Assembly: GCF_040802235.1 (NCBI RefSeq) | Contig: NC_133167.1 | Location: 16,484,501 to 16,548,500 of the forward strand | Reading direction: 5' to 3' | DNA length: 64,000 nucleotides | From: Manis javanica | Lineage: Eukaryota; Chordata; Mammalia; Pholidota; Manidae | In this document: in pieces, positions 21,101 to 29,422 of the stretch | Layout: the number at the start of each line of letters is the position of its first letter | How positions within the stretch are numbered: position 1 is the first letter of the stretch | Notes under the pieces: model-generated | What the model saw: only the letters and a program-made list of their open reading frames with translations | Databases searched by the model: none | What the model was told of the DNA's origin: nothing | Position numbers and translations under genes: made by a program

Positions 21101-22681
21101 GTCAAGGAGGATTATAAGGGGAAATAGTGGTCATGGAGTTTCAGAAAAATGGAGGTTATAGGGCCATTAAGGGCCTTGGAAGGATAAGGGACTTGTAGAT
21201 CCTGAACAGCTGGGAAGATAGAAGTCAGAGACGGGGGTCACAGTGTGAAAATGCCAAAAGAGAAAGGTCAGAATGAAGAGATTCAGTTCTAGGAATGAGG
21301 GGAAGCACATTGAGGAGGAGTCCAGGAGGTTCTGGGGTCACAAAGAGGAGTAGGGCATGCATAAGGGCTCCAAATCCACGACCCTGGGAGTGGGGGTATC
21401 CTAGAGGGGTAGGATGGCAGGGAAGCCCCAGAAAAGGAATGCCAGGCTTCATTGATAATTGCAGAGGGAATGGGCATGGGTATTGCAGGGGATGAAGTCA
21501 CACAGACCCCTTGGAGATTCAGAATGTGTCCTGAACCCTTAGAAGGGCCCTCCTGCCCACTCCACAGTTGTTCAGACCAGAGTTTGGGGATAGAAGGGGA
21601 GGGGCCATCTACTTCCCATTCCTTTCTACTACCCAGCATTCTAGCGGGAGTTGTAGAGCCTGCAGAGCATGAGTCTCCACCCCACCTCTGCACAGCCTGG
21701 AACCTAGATCTCCAAGCCTCTACACCTGTTCTCATCACCTATACTCTTCCTGGAGGCCTTCCTTGGACCCCCAGCTCATAGAGCTCACTTGCCTCTCTGA
21801 AGTTCTGTAACTCACGCTGTAGTCCCTGGGCTCTTACTCTCTACTAGCCCATCTGGCACTTTTATGTAAATCAGAAAAAGTTGTGCCTTCCTCTAGGTAG
21901 AGCTGCCTTGTGTCAAGGTCTAGAGTTTGGCAAGTGGTGCATGGTTGGGATTTCAGCCCCCACTTGCCTATTCAGCTGGACTCCCTTGTGCAGTGCCCAT
22001 CCTATACAACTGTCCACAGGAACTCGGTTACCAAAGCCTGCCTTGTAGGCTATCTACATGTGTGTAGAAATATCTATGCCCTGTGGTAAGAGATCATTTT
22101 TAATTACCTGCTAAATGTTTTCAGTGCCTACCTAGCACAGTGATCCAAACACATCTTCACTACAATAGCTATTAATTTTTGAATGCCTACTAGTTCTCAC
22201 AACAATGCTATGAAAGACAAATATCGTTGTTCCCACTGTTCAGATGAGAAAACTAAGGCTCAGACAGGTTAATATGCCCAAGGCATCACAATTAGTAACA
22301 TGTGGAGCCAGGTTCAGATTTGAGCATGCCTAATTCAAAAACCTGTGTTCTCCAGGATTTAAAATCCAGATGATCTATGAACACAGTGCAGGATGAAAGA
22401 GAGAAAGATAGTTATTCATGGTGGTGGTGACAATTCTAGAGAAGATTTGGGGTACCTCAAAAAAATAACGGGTAACAATGGGAAGCTCAGGTGAAGTATG
22501 AGATGGGGGTCTCACCAAAGAAGCAGTAGACGACTCCAAACAGACAGCACATGATGCAGATGAGGGCTGGCAGTGCCTGGTACCTGCGCTCCAGGGGCTG
22601 TTCACAGGGTGCACCCCAGAAGGCATCATCTGGCTCAGGGGGCAGCAGCTGGAACCGCAGTGGTGCCATAGTGCCCGGCAT
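17982..22681 (-). CDS. TMEM198: Transmembrane protein 198
   Basis: Complete multipass membrane protein. In vertebrates TMEM198 is reported to promote LRP6 phosphorylation in canonical Wnt signalling. Coding exons in transcript order: 22681-22516, 20276-19701, 18704-18502 and 18119-17982, phases 1, 1 and 0. They total 1083 nt, i.e. 360 residues, the length I recall for the human protein. Seven hydrophobic segments are visible at about residues 38-56, 61-80, 92-114, 116-136, 147-166, 172-192 and 217-236. A basic cytosolic tail follows from about 248 ([12 protein letters not shown]), then a Pro-rich stretch and a C-terminus ending GPPVRV. It is divergent from CHPF, sharing its CpG promoter, and convergent with OBSL1. 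Confidence 0.95.
18120..18501. other. TMEM198: TMEM198 intron 4
   Basis: 382 bp, unique sequence. Nothing recognised. Confidence 0.5.
18502..18704 (-). CDS. TMEM198: TMEM198 basic-tail exon
   Basis: 203 nt, phase 1 to 0. Arg/Lys-rich stretch ([14 protein letters not shown]) followed by [20 protein letters not shown] and FNGDVLSP. Donor gtgagc at 18501-18496. Confidence 0.93.
18705..19700. other. TMEM198: TMEM198 intron 3 with L2 relic
   Basis: The region about 19150-19520 follows the L2 3' end: cttaaatgtcacctcctcca, aatggccctccttgactac, cccataagaacagggacat and atccccagtgcctggaattg. The rest is C/T-rich unique sequence. Confidence 0.65.
19701..20276 (-). CDS. TMEM198: TMEM198 main membrane exon
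   Basis: 576 nt, phase 1-1, starting at the YRCFKAV junction. Carries the remaining six hydrophobic segments, with [17 protein letters not shown] and [20 protein letters not shown], and ends at DSHTE. Confidence 0.94.
20290..21300. repeat. Long degenerate tandem repeat in TMEM198 intron 2
   Basis: About 1 kb of irregularly repeated G/A-rich phrases: ggtcattggg, aggggtcattggggtcttt, ggtcagagagacaggtcat, tcagaaagatgaggtc, gggatcattgagatcatgg. The wording repeats roughly every 25-45 bases without a clean period. It looks like a decayed minisatellite with strong G/A versus C/T strand bias. Confidence 0.6.
21340..22515. other. TMEM198: TMEM198 intron 2, remainder
   Basis: Unique sequence, then a MIR relic at about 22120-22340 (ctcacaacaatgctatgaaa, cagatgagaaaactaaggct). 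Confidence 0.6.
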
Positions 22682-22685
22682 AGTG
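22516..22685 (-). CDS. TMEM198: TMEM198 first coding exon
   Basis: Acceptor just upstream leaves four untranslated bases before ATG at 22681. Encodes the acidic N-terminus ([10 protein letters not shown]) and the first membrane segment, [20 protein letters not shown]. Donor gtgaga at 22515-22510. Confidence 0.9.
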
Positions 22686-23043
22686 CTGGGAATGGAAGGG
22701 AGTCACCCTCCTAGGTCAGCCTGACAAAAAGGAAGTTGGGATCAAGAAGGAGTCCTGGGTTTCACTAGGATGCCCGTGAGAATTGGGAGTGGGAAAACTA
22801 GGCAAGGACACAGTGGACAAAGGAATGGTGCACACATCATGCAGCTCTGGAAGCATCCCTGAAGTAGGGAGCAAAAGACAAAGGGAAACAAAAGTGCCTG
22901 GCTAGATGGGGCTGGGATGAAGAAGTTAAAAGGGAGGCTGGGTTGGGGCGGGAGGCGGGTGGTGAGGGCAGTGTGCTGCCTGTGAGGAGGCAGCCAGGAG
23001 ACTCCTCTGTGGGCGGCTAAATCTGGGATTGTCTAAGATCTAC
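22686..23043. other. TMEM198: TMEM198 intron 1
   Basis: Short unique intron between the inferred UTR exon and the first coding exon. Nothing recognised. Confidence 0.45.
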
Positions 23044-23330
23044 CTGGGCTGGAGGCGAGCTGGGCTTCTGAGCGAAAGAGGCTGTGCAGGGGCCAGAGGA
23101 TCCGGGGTTGCGGGGAGCCAGAGGCCCAGTTGACTGGGGTCCAGTAAAAGTCCGCCGTTCGGGGAGAGGGCTGCGGGGCCGGAGAAACAGGTCGCTGCGC
23201 CGCGGGGTCGCTACTCCGCCTCCAGCACCGGCTGGCACTCCAGTCCCGCGGCGTCCGGGTACTCGGGCTGGGCCTGGGGAAGGGAAAGGAGCAGGAGCTG
23301 GGGCTTGGGCTGCCCCGGAGCTGCGGCCCC
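23044..23330 (-). other. TMEM198: TMEM198 probable 5' non-coding exon
   Basis: A good minus-strand donor (cccag|gtagat) falls at 23044/23043 in the CpG island, and the first coding exon has only four bases of leader after its acceptor, so an upstream UTR exon is needed. The 5' limit is a guess. Confidence 0.5.
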
Positions 23331-23387
23331 ATGCCCTGAGCCCGCCCGCGGCCTTTGGTGCTGATGGACAGCTCCGGCCTCTGCTCC

Positions 23388-23395
23388 TGACGTCA
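23388..23395. promoter_or_regulatory. Consensus CRE, TGACGTCA
   Basis: Perfect palindromic cAMP response element in the divergent promoter. CREB/ATF factors bind this 8-mer; use at this locus is inferred. Confidence 0.7.
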
Positions 23396-23430
23396 CTCAG
23401 GGCGCACCATTCTGGGAGGAGCTGGCTGCT

Positions 23431-23438
23431 TTACGTCA
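23431..23438. promoter_or_regulatory. CRE-like TTACGTCA
   Basis: One mismatch from the consensus CRE, 43 bp from the perfect site (start to start). Confidence 0.55.
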
Positions 23439-23849
23439 CCTGGGATGCACCAACCACGTCTGGGACTCCGCCCCCAGCCATTCCCTCTCTTGCACTGAGG
23501 AGGGGGCACTTCCGGGGGTCCCTCCTCTTTAACCTCCCCCTTCTCCCTCTCCGGTAGCTGGAGCCCAAGACCCCACCCCGGGGGCGGGGTCCTCGCAGTG
23601 ACACGTCGGACAGCGGCGGCGGAGGCGGAGGCTCTCGAGCTTAGCGCAGGAACCCAGCGCGATATACTGGAGCTTCAGTGAGCGGCGCCGGGTGTTCACC
23701 TCGGACCGCGGTCTCTGCTCAGCGGGGAGGGAGTGGGCCCGCCTCTGTGGCCGGGCCCTACGGATCCGCCCCCTCCCCGGTCCCGCCCCCTCGGAGCCTC
23801 TGGCGGTTCTGGGGCTGCTCCCCAGCCTGGGGCCCACGGTCCGGGCGCC

Positions 23850-24163
23850 ATGCGGGCATCACTGCTGCTGTCGGTGCTGCGGCCCGCAGGGCCCGTGGCC
23901 GTGGGCATCTCCTTAGGCTTCACTCTGAGCCTGCTCAGCGTCACCTGGGTGGAGGAGCCGTGCGGCCCAGGGCCGCCTCAACCTGGAGATCCTGAGCTGC
24001 CGCTGCGCGGCAACACCAACGCGGCACGCCGGCCCAATTCGGTGCAGCCAGGAGCGGAGCGCGAAAGGCCTGGGGCCGGAGCAGGCGCTGGGGAGAACTG
24101 GGAGCCGCGTGTCTTGCCCTACCACCCTGCACCGCCTGGCCAGGCCGCCAAAAAGGCTGTCAG
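23850..24163 (+). CDS. CHPF: CHPF exon 1: signal anchor and stem
   Basis: ATG at 23850 in the context gcgccATGc. Encodes MRASLLLSVLRPAGPVAVG and the transmembrane anchor. Ends in phase 2 (AG|gtaggg). Confidence 0.94.
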
Positions 24164-27100
24164 GTAGGGATCATCCCCACCCCCTGGGCACTAGCCGGGA
24201 CGGGCGCGCCACGGAGGCCGCCGGGGGCCGGGTCAGGCTCCGGAAGGAAGGGGCTGGCCGGCCAGGAAGTCTTTGGCCCCGATAATTTCCTATGGCTCTG
24301 CTTCCCCGGGAGCTGTGGAGCCCATCTGAGGCTCTTCTGGGCTCAGTCCGGTCCAGGGCTGAGCTTACCCTCTTCTGTCCTAAACAGGCTCGACCCCATG
24401 GTCCCCCAAAGATCCTCTTAGCTCCTTAGGTCGGCCGTTGGGTTTAGAAAAATTACTGGTATATAGGGTGGGTGCATAGAAAAAGGGAAAGAGAAAAGAG
24501 AACTAGGATTTACCTGTATCCCTTGTTCCATGTGGGGCACCTCGGGGTGAGATTTGTGTGTGTGTGTGTGTTGGGGTGGGGGAGGGTGATGTACCTATCG
24601 CATTAATGCCTGTCATTGAGCTGAAATAATGTCTCCTAAGTAACACTGAATCAAAATTCCAGTTCTGCAAATTGTTTTCTGCATTTTGGGAAGTAAGTTA
24701 CTGAAACTCCTGAGCCCCCGTTTGCCCCTCCCCCAAATGCACTCAGTACATCTCTATGCCATATATTCCTTTACATAACTTATGTGGTGCATTTGTGGTA
24801 TAATGGCATATTTATAAAGAAGTAAGTATTGTGTATGAAGCGCCTATGTGCTGAGCATTTGGCCAGGTATTTTAAGTAGATAAAAACCCCATTTCATAGA
24901 TGAGGCTACTGAGGCTAAGGTAGGTTAAATTACTTGCTCAAAGATACAACTGCTAAGTAGTGAAATGGAATCATACCCACCATATATTTCATATCTGCAG
25001 GGGTATTGCCATCTTTCCAAAGCACTATATAGGTAAGGCCAGTATTTCACTTTAAATCCTCATGACTCCTGGAAGGTAGGTGTTATTCTTACCCTATTCA
25101 TAGGTGAGAAAACAGGCCAGAGAGGATGTGACCTGCCAGAACCTATGTATGTATGTTGCCTCCTGTCTGACCTGCTGTCCTTTTGATAACTTTGTGCCCT
25201 CTTCTCTCCCAGGACCCGCTACATCAGCACAGAGCTGGGCATCAGGCAGAGGCTACTGGTGGCAGTGCTGACCTCACAGGCCACGTTGCCCACGCTAGGG
25301 GTAGCTGTGAACCGCACTCTGGGGCACCGGCTAGAGCGCGTGGTGTTCCTCACGGGCTCACGGGGCCGCAGGGCACCACCTGGCATGGCTGTGGTGACGC
25401 TGGGTGAGGAGCGACCCATCGGGCACTTGCACCTGGCACTACGCCACCTGCTGGAGAAGCACGGAGATGACTTTGACTGGTTCTTCCTAGTGCCTGATGC
25501 CACCTACACCGAGGCCCATGGACTGGCCCGTCTCACTGGCCACCTTAGCCTGGCAGCCTCTGCCCACCTCTATCTGGGCCGGCCCCAGGACTTCATCGGT
25601 GGAGAGCCCACCCCAGGCCGCTACTGCCACGGAGGCTTTGGAGTACTGCTGTCCCGCACACTGCTACAGCAGCTGCGTCCCCATCTGGAAGGCTGCCGCA
25701 ACGACATTGTTAGTGCACACCCAGACGAGTGGCTGGGACGCTGCATCCTCGATGCCACCGGGGTGGGCTGCACTGGTGACCATGAGGTGGGAATTTAAGC
25801 TCCCCCACTGGTGCCTCCTAACTGAATTTACACACTTCTCCTTGAGGGGCAAAGGGGTGGTTGGAATTACAGGCCTGGGTTTTCATGCCTGTAAGTTCTG
25901 TCATTTTCTATCCCTGTGACCTTGGTTAAGTTACTGAGTCTCCTGAGCTTCACTATCCTCAACCCCGTACCAATGGAAGTAATTATTGTTCAGGGTTGTT
26001 ACAAAGAATAGAAAAAATAATGGATACTTGCACATAGTAGGTGTTCAGCATTGGCTGTTATTTTATTTGGGCCGCTGGACAGCTCTGAGATAGGGTGCAT
26101 GTCCATTTCACAGATGAGCTAGCAGAGGCTTACCCAAAGTCACGCAAGCTCACAACTGGTTGAGGTAGACTTAGACCCAAAGAATTCTGATTCCAAGTCC
26201 AAAACAGGTCATAGGATGGGGAGATAAGGTACACATTATCAAGTGAGGGGGAGACTGTCCCATCATTCTTCCCATTATGGACCCCTTCCCTCCCTCTCCC
26301 CAGGGAGTACACTACAGCTATCTGGAGCTGAGCCCTGGGGGGCCTGTGCAGGAGGGGGACCCTCGTTTCCGCAGCGCCCTGACAGCCCACCCTGTACATG
26401 ACCCAGTGCACATGTACCAGCTGCACAAGGCTTTTGCCCGAGCTGAGCTGGAACACACATACCAGGAGATACAGGAACTGCAGGTATGGTCTGGGCTGAG
26501 GGAGAGAAGGGGTAGGTCCTGAGAATTCTCAGAGATCCCAGGGAAATACAAGAGATCTGCTTCCCAGGTCTCTGTTTGTTTCTGCCTTTTCTGGGAAGTC
26601 CCTCCAGGAACTCCCCTTTTAATTCTGAGCCTGCCTCAGTCTAGGGAAAAGGTAAGTGGAGGATTGGGAGGGCAGAGCTTGGCAGGGTACTGGGGACCCA
26701 TCCTGAGTAGCACCTACTGCCTGCTCAGCCCCACAGCTGTACGTTGGCCCCTTTGGTTTATGCCTTGCTCACAGTCTGTTTCTCCAACCCAGTGGGAGAT
26801 CCAGAATACCAGCCACCTGGCAGCTGATGGGGAGCAGGCAGCCGCCTGGCCTGTGGGCATTCCAGCACCATCCCGCCCAGCCTCCCGCTTTGAGGTGTTG
26901 CGCTGGGACTATTTCACAGAGCAGCATGCTTTCTCTTGTGCTGATGGCTCACCCCGCTGCCCGCTGCATGGGGCCGACCAAGCTGATGTGGCCGACGTTC
27001 TCGGGGCAGCCCTGGAGGAGCTCAACCGGCGCTACCATCCGGCCCTCCGGCTCCAAAAGCAGCAGCTGGTTAATGGCTACAGACGCTTTGATCCTGCCCG

Positions 27101-28052
27101 GGGGATGGAGTACACCCTGGACTTGCAGCTGGAGGCACTGACCCCCCAGGGTGGCCGCTGGCCCCTGACTCGCCGGGTGCAGCTGCTACGGCCACTGAGC
27201 CGTGTGGAGATCTTGCCTGTGCCCTATGTCACTGAGGCCTCCCGTCTCACTGTTTTACTGCCTCTGGCTGCAGCTGAACGGGACCTGGCCCCTGGCTTCC
27301 TAGAGGCCTTTGCAACTGCAGCACTAGAGCCTGGTGATGCTGCAGCAGCCCTGACCCTTTTGTTACTGTATGAGCCACGACAGGCCCAGCGGGCAGCCCA
27401 TGCAGATGTCTTTGCACCTGTTAAGGCCCACGTAGCAGAGCTGGAGCAGCGTTTCCCTGGTGCCCGGGTGCCCTGGCTCAGTGTGCAGACAGCTGCACCC
27501 TCACCACTGCGCCTCATGGATCTGCTCTCCAAGAAGCACCCACTAGACACGCTGTTCTTGCTGGCCGGGCCAGACACGGTGCTCACACCTGACTTCCTGA
27601 ACCGCTGCCGTATGCATGCCATCTCTGGCTGGCAGACCTTCTTTCCCATGCACTTCCAGGCCTTCCATCCAGCTGTGGCCCCACCACAGGGGCCTGGGCC
27701 CCCAGAGCTGGGGCGAGACACAGGCCGCTTTGATCGCCAGGCAGCCAGTGAAGCCTGCTTCTACAACTCTGACTACGTGGCAGCTCGTGGGCGGCTGGCA
27801 GCAGCCTCGGAGCAGGAGGAGGAGATGCTGGAGAGTATGGATGTGTATGAGCTGTTCCTGCGCTTCTCCGGCCTGCATGTGCTGCGGGCGGTGGAGCCAG
27901 CGCTGATGCAGCGCTACCGGACCCAGACGTGCAGTGCGCGGCTCAGTGAGGACCTGTACCACCGCTGTCGCCAGAGTGAGCTGGAGGGCCTGGGCTCCCG
28001 CACCCAGCTGGCCATGCTGCTCTTTGAGCAGGAGCAGGGCAATAGCACCTGA
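23850..28052 (+). CDS. CHPF: Chondroitin polymerizing factor (chondroitin sulfate synthase 2)
   Basis: Golgi type II membrane protein that works with CHSY1/CHSY3 to polymerise chondroitin chains. Coding exons 23850-24163, 25213-25786, 26304-26483 and 26793-28052 (phases 2, 0, 0) total 2328 nt, i.e. 775 residues, the human length as I recall it. An N-terminal signal anchor lies at about residues 13-33 (AGPVAVGISLGFTLSLLSV), then a Pro/Gly-rich stem and two glycosyltransferase-like halves. The site corresponding to the catalytic acidic motif reads FFLVPDATY (about 196-203), and in the second half LLAGPDTVLTPDF (about 612-624); neither has a full D-x-D, fitting a helper subunit with weak activity alone. 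N-glycosylation sequons: NRT about 138, NTS about 361, and NST at the very C-terminus. Confidence 0.97.
24164..25212. other. CHPF: CHPF intron 1
   Basis: 1049 bp. CpG-rich for the first 100 bp, a short (GT)n at 24556-24571, then MIR-type relics at about 24820-24975 and 25030-25140 (cctattcataggtgagaaaa). Confidence 0.6.
25213..25786 (+). CDS. CHPF: CHPF exon 2: first glycosyltransferase-like half
   Basis: 574 nt. Begins TRYISTELGIRQRLLVAVLT and includes DDFDWFFLVPDATY and RYCHGGFGVLLSR. Ends GDHE at phase 0 with donor gtggga. Confidence 0.96.
25787..26303. other. CHPF: CHPF intron 2 with MIR relic
   Basis: MIR wording at about 25890-26165: ccctgtgaccttggttaagt, ttactgagtctcctgagctt and atttcacagatgagctagca. 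Confidence 0.65.
26304..26483 (+). CDS. CHPF: CHPF exon 3
   Basis: 180 nt, phase 0-0. GVHYSYLELSPGGPVQEGD through EHTYQEIQELQ. Confidence 0.96.
26484..26792. other. CHPF: CHPF intron 3
   Basis: 309 bp unique sequence. Nothing recognised. Confidence 0.5.
26793..28052 (+). CDS. CHPF: CHPF exon 4: second glycosyltransferase-like half
   Basis: 1260 nt in one exon. Begins WEIQNTSHLAADGEQ and ends LFEQEQGNST with TGA at 28050-28052. The open frame upstream of 26793 is intron read-through: an acceptor ccaacccag ends at 26792. Confidence 0.97.
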   Translation, partial: WEIQNTSHLAADGEQAAAWPVGIPAPSRPASRFEVLRWDYFTEQHAFSCADGSPRCPLHGADQADVADVLGAALEELNRRYHPALRLQKQQLVNGYRRFDPARGMEYTLDLQLEALTPQGGRWPLTRRVQLLRPLSRVEILPVPYVTEASRLTVLLPLAAAERDLAPGFLEAFATAALEPGDAAAALTLLLLYEPRQAQRAAHADVFAPVKAHVAELEQRFPGARVPWLSVQTAAPSPLRLMDLLSKKHPLDTLFLLAGPDTVLTPDFLNRCRMHAISGWQTFFPMHFQAFHPAVAPPQGPGPPELGRDTGRFDRQAASEACFYNSDYVAARGRLAAASEQEEEMLESMDVYELFLRFSGLHVLRAVEPALMQRYRTQTCSARLSEDLYHRCRQSELEGLGSRTQLAMLLFEQEQGNST

Positions 28053-28475
28053 CCTTGCCCTGCACCCAGAACCCTGGCATGGCAGCACCCCACTCCTCCC
28101 CAGCAACCCGGAGCCACCTGCCAGCCTCACTGGACAGGGCTGGCTGCAGCCTCAGATAGCCCACTGGCCCGCTCTCTGGCTTTGTGGGTCCTCGGGCCCA
28201 GGACAGTCCCTGGGGGAAGTGTCCTCAGAGCCATCCCTTCCTGCGCCAAACCTGGTCTCCCTGCCCCCTTGACGCTGCTAATTCAGGCTGTGGCCTCCAA
28301 GTATTTATGCAGTGCATTCTGCCTGACGCCAGCCTGTCTCCTAGGGTATCCTGGGGGCTGGGTTGTAGATGAGTTGAAGTGGGGAGCCAAGAAGGGGGAT
28401 AGGGCACCTCCCACCTTCTCCCTCCCGGACCCCAATGAAGCTCCCTTCCTTTAATAAACTGGCTGAGTGTGGACT
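28053..28475 (+). other. CHPF: CHPF 3' UTR
   Basis: Short 3' UTR ending with AATAAA at 28453-28458. Confidence 0.8.
28453..28458 (+). terminator. CHPF: CHPF polyadenylation signal AATAAA
   Basis: Canonical signal 400 nt after the stop. Cleavage expected near 28475. Confidence 0.85.
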
Positions 28476-28635
28476 AGCGATTCTGAGTTTTTGAAAGGTA
28501 GGCCTGGGGGCAGGGAGGGCAGGCAGGATGAGGTTCCCTTGTCCTGGCTGGGGCCTGGGTTTCGTTTTCCCAGGGACCAAGTTGTGCATATGCCCAGCCC
28601 TGCCCCAACTCCCAGCTTGGTCACATATGCACAGA

Positions 28636-29308
28636 GAATTCTTTATGCCTCTTTATTCCCAATTTCGTCAGCACTTTATAAAACCAGGCTAGAGGCAGAG
28701 AGGTCTGAGAAGGCTCCCTTCCCCACCCCGAAGCTCAGCCAAGGTCTGAAAGGTCTGCCTGCTCTTTGTGGAGGGGACTGGAGGTGGGGGCCAGGCCTGC
28801 TGGGTCACCCACTCCCCCTGCCAAAGGGGAGCTGGGCCTGGAGAGGAACCAGCCCAGCACTCCTGAGCCCTAGGGGCTCGCCCTCTCCTGTGGCACTCTA
28901 GGGCTGGAACCCTGGCTGGCATTACCCACCCTGGTAGCCCTACCTGCCTTCTACATCTGTACCCCCACCCCCACCCTGTCCCCCCTAAATATATACAAAT
29001 ATACAGAGGGTTCCACCCCTGCTGGTGTGGGCCCCTTTCTCACGTCTCTCCTTTCTTCTCCTCCCCTCCAGCCTCCCTGGGCACCAGCCCAGTGGGTGGG
29101 GAGGTGTGGACAAGAAGGACCCTTGTGCAAAGCAGCTGGCGCTGGGCCAGCAAGAGCAGGAACCGAGTCCCCACCTTCCTTGTGAGCACCGCCCTCCCCC
29201 GCTCAGTCCTGGGCTGCCCCCAGGCCTGTCCCAGGAGCAGGAGGAGGCTATATTGAGGATATGGGGAGGGGTCCCAGACTCCTGGGTCCTTTCAGACACA
29301 GCACTGTC
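28636..29308 (-). other. ASIC4: ASIC4 3' UTR
   Basis: About 670 nt between the stop and the signal at 28652-28657. No repeat recognised. Its end faces that of CHPF with about 160-180 bp between the two cleavage sites. Confidence 0.75.
28652..28657 (-). terminator. ASIC4: ASIC4 polyadenylation signal
   Basis: Plus-strand tttatt is AATAAA on the minus strand. Cleavage expected near 28636. Confidence 0.75.
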
Positions 29309-29422
29309 CTAGCAGGCAAAGTCTTCAAAGAGGCCTCCTGGGGGTCCACGTGGGTGGTGGTGGTTGGGGAGCAGACTGCTGGCTCCCCCACCCTCAGCAT
29401 GGCCCCGGCTTGGGCAGGGACT
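29309..29422 (-). CDS. ASIC4: ASIC4 exon 10: C-terminus
   Basis: 38 codons including TAG at 29311-29309. [20 protein letters not shown], a His run, then GLFEDFAC. Confidence 0.95.
   Translation of the reverse strand, partial: SPCPSRGHAEGGGASSLLPNHHHPRGPPGGLFEDFAC

Larger units (their letters stand above)
23331..23849. promoter_or_regulatory. CpG-island bidirectional promoter of TMEM198 and CHPF
   Basis: The two genes are head-to-head. The interval is rich in CpG and G/C boxes (ggggcggggtcc at about 23581) and has no TATA box. It contains CRE-like elements at 23388 and 23431. CpG richness extends from about 23.05 to 24.25 kb, covering both first exons. Confidence 0.75.

Noticed and set aside
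26664-26792. Possible upstream start for a short CHPF protein
   Set aside because: Intron read-through: a strong acceptor ends at 26792 and exon phases require splicing there.
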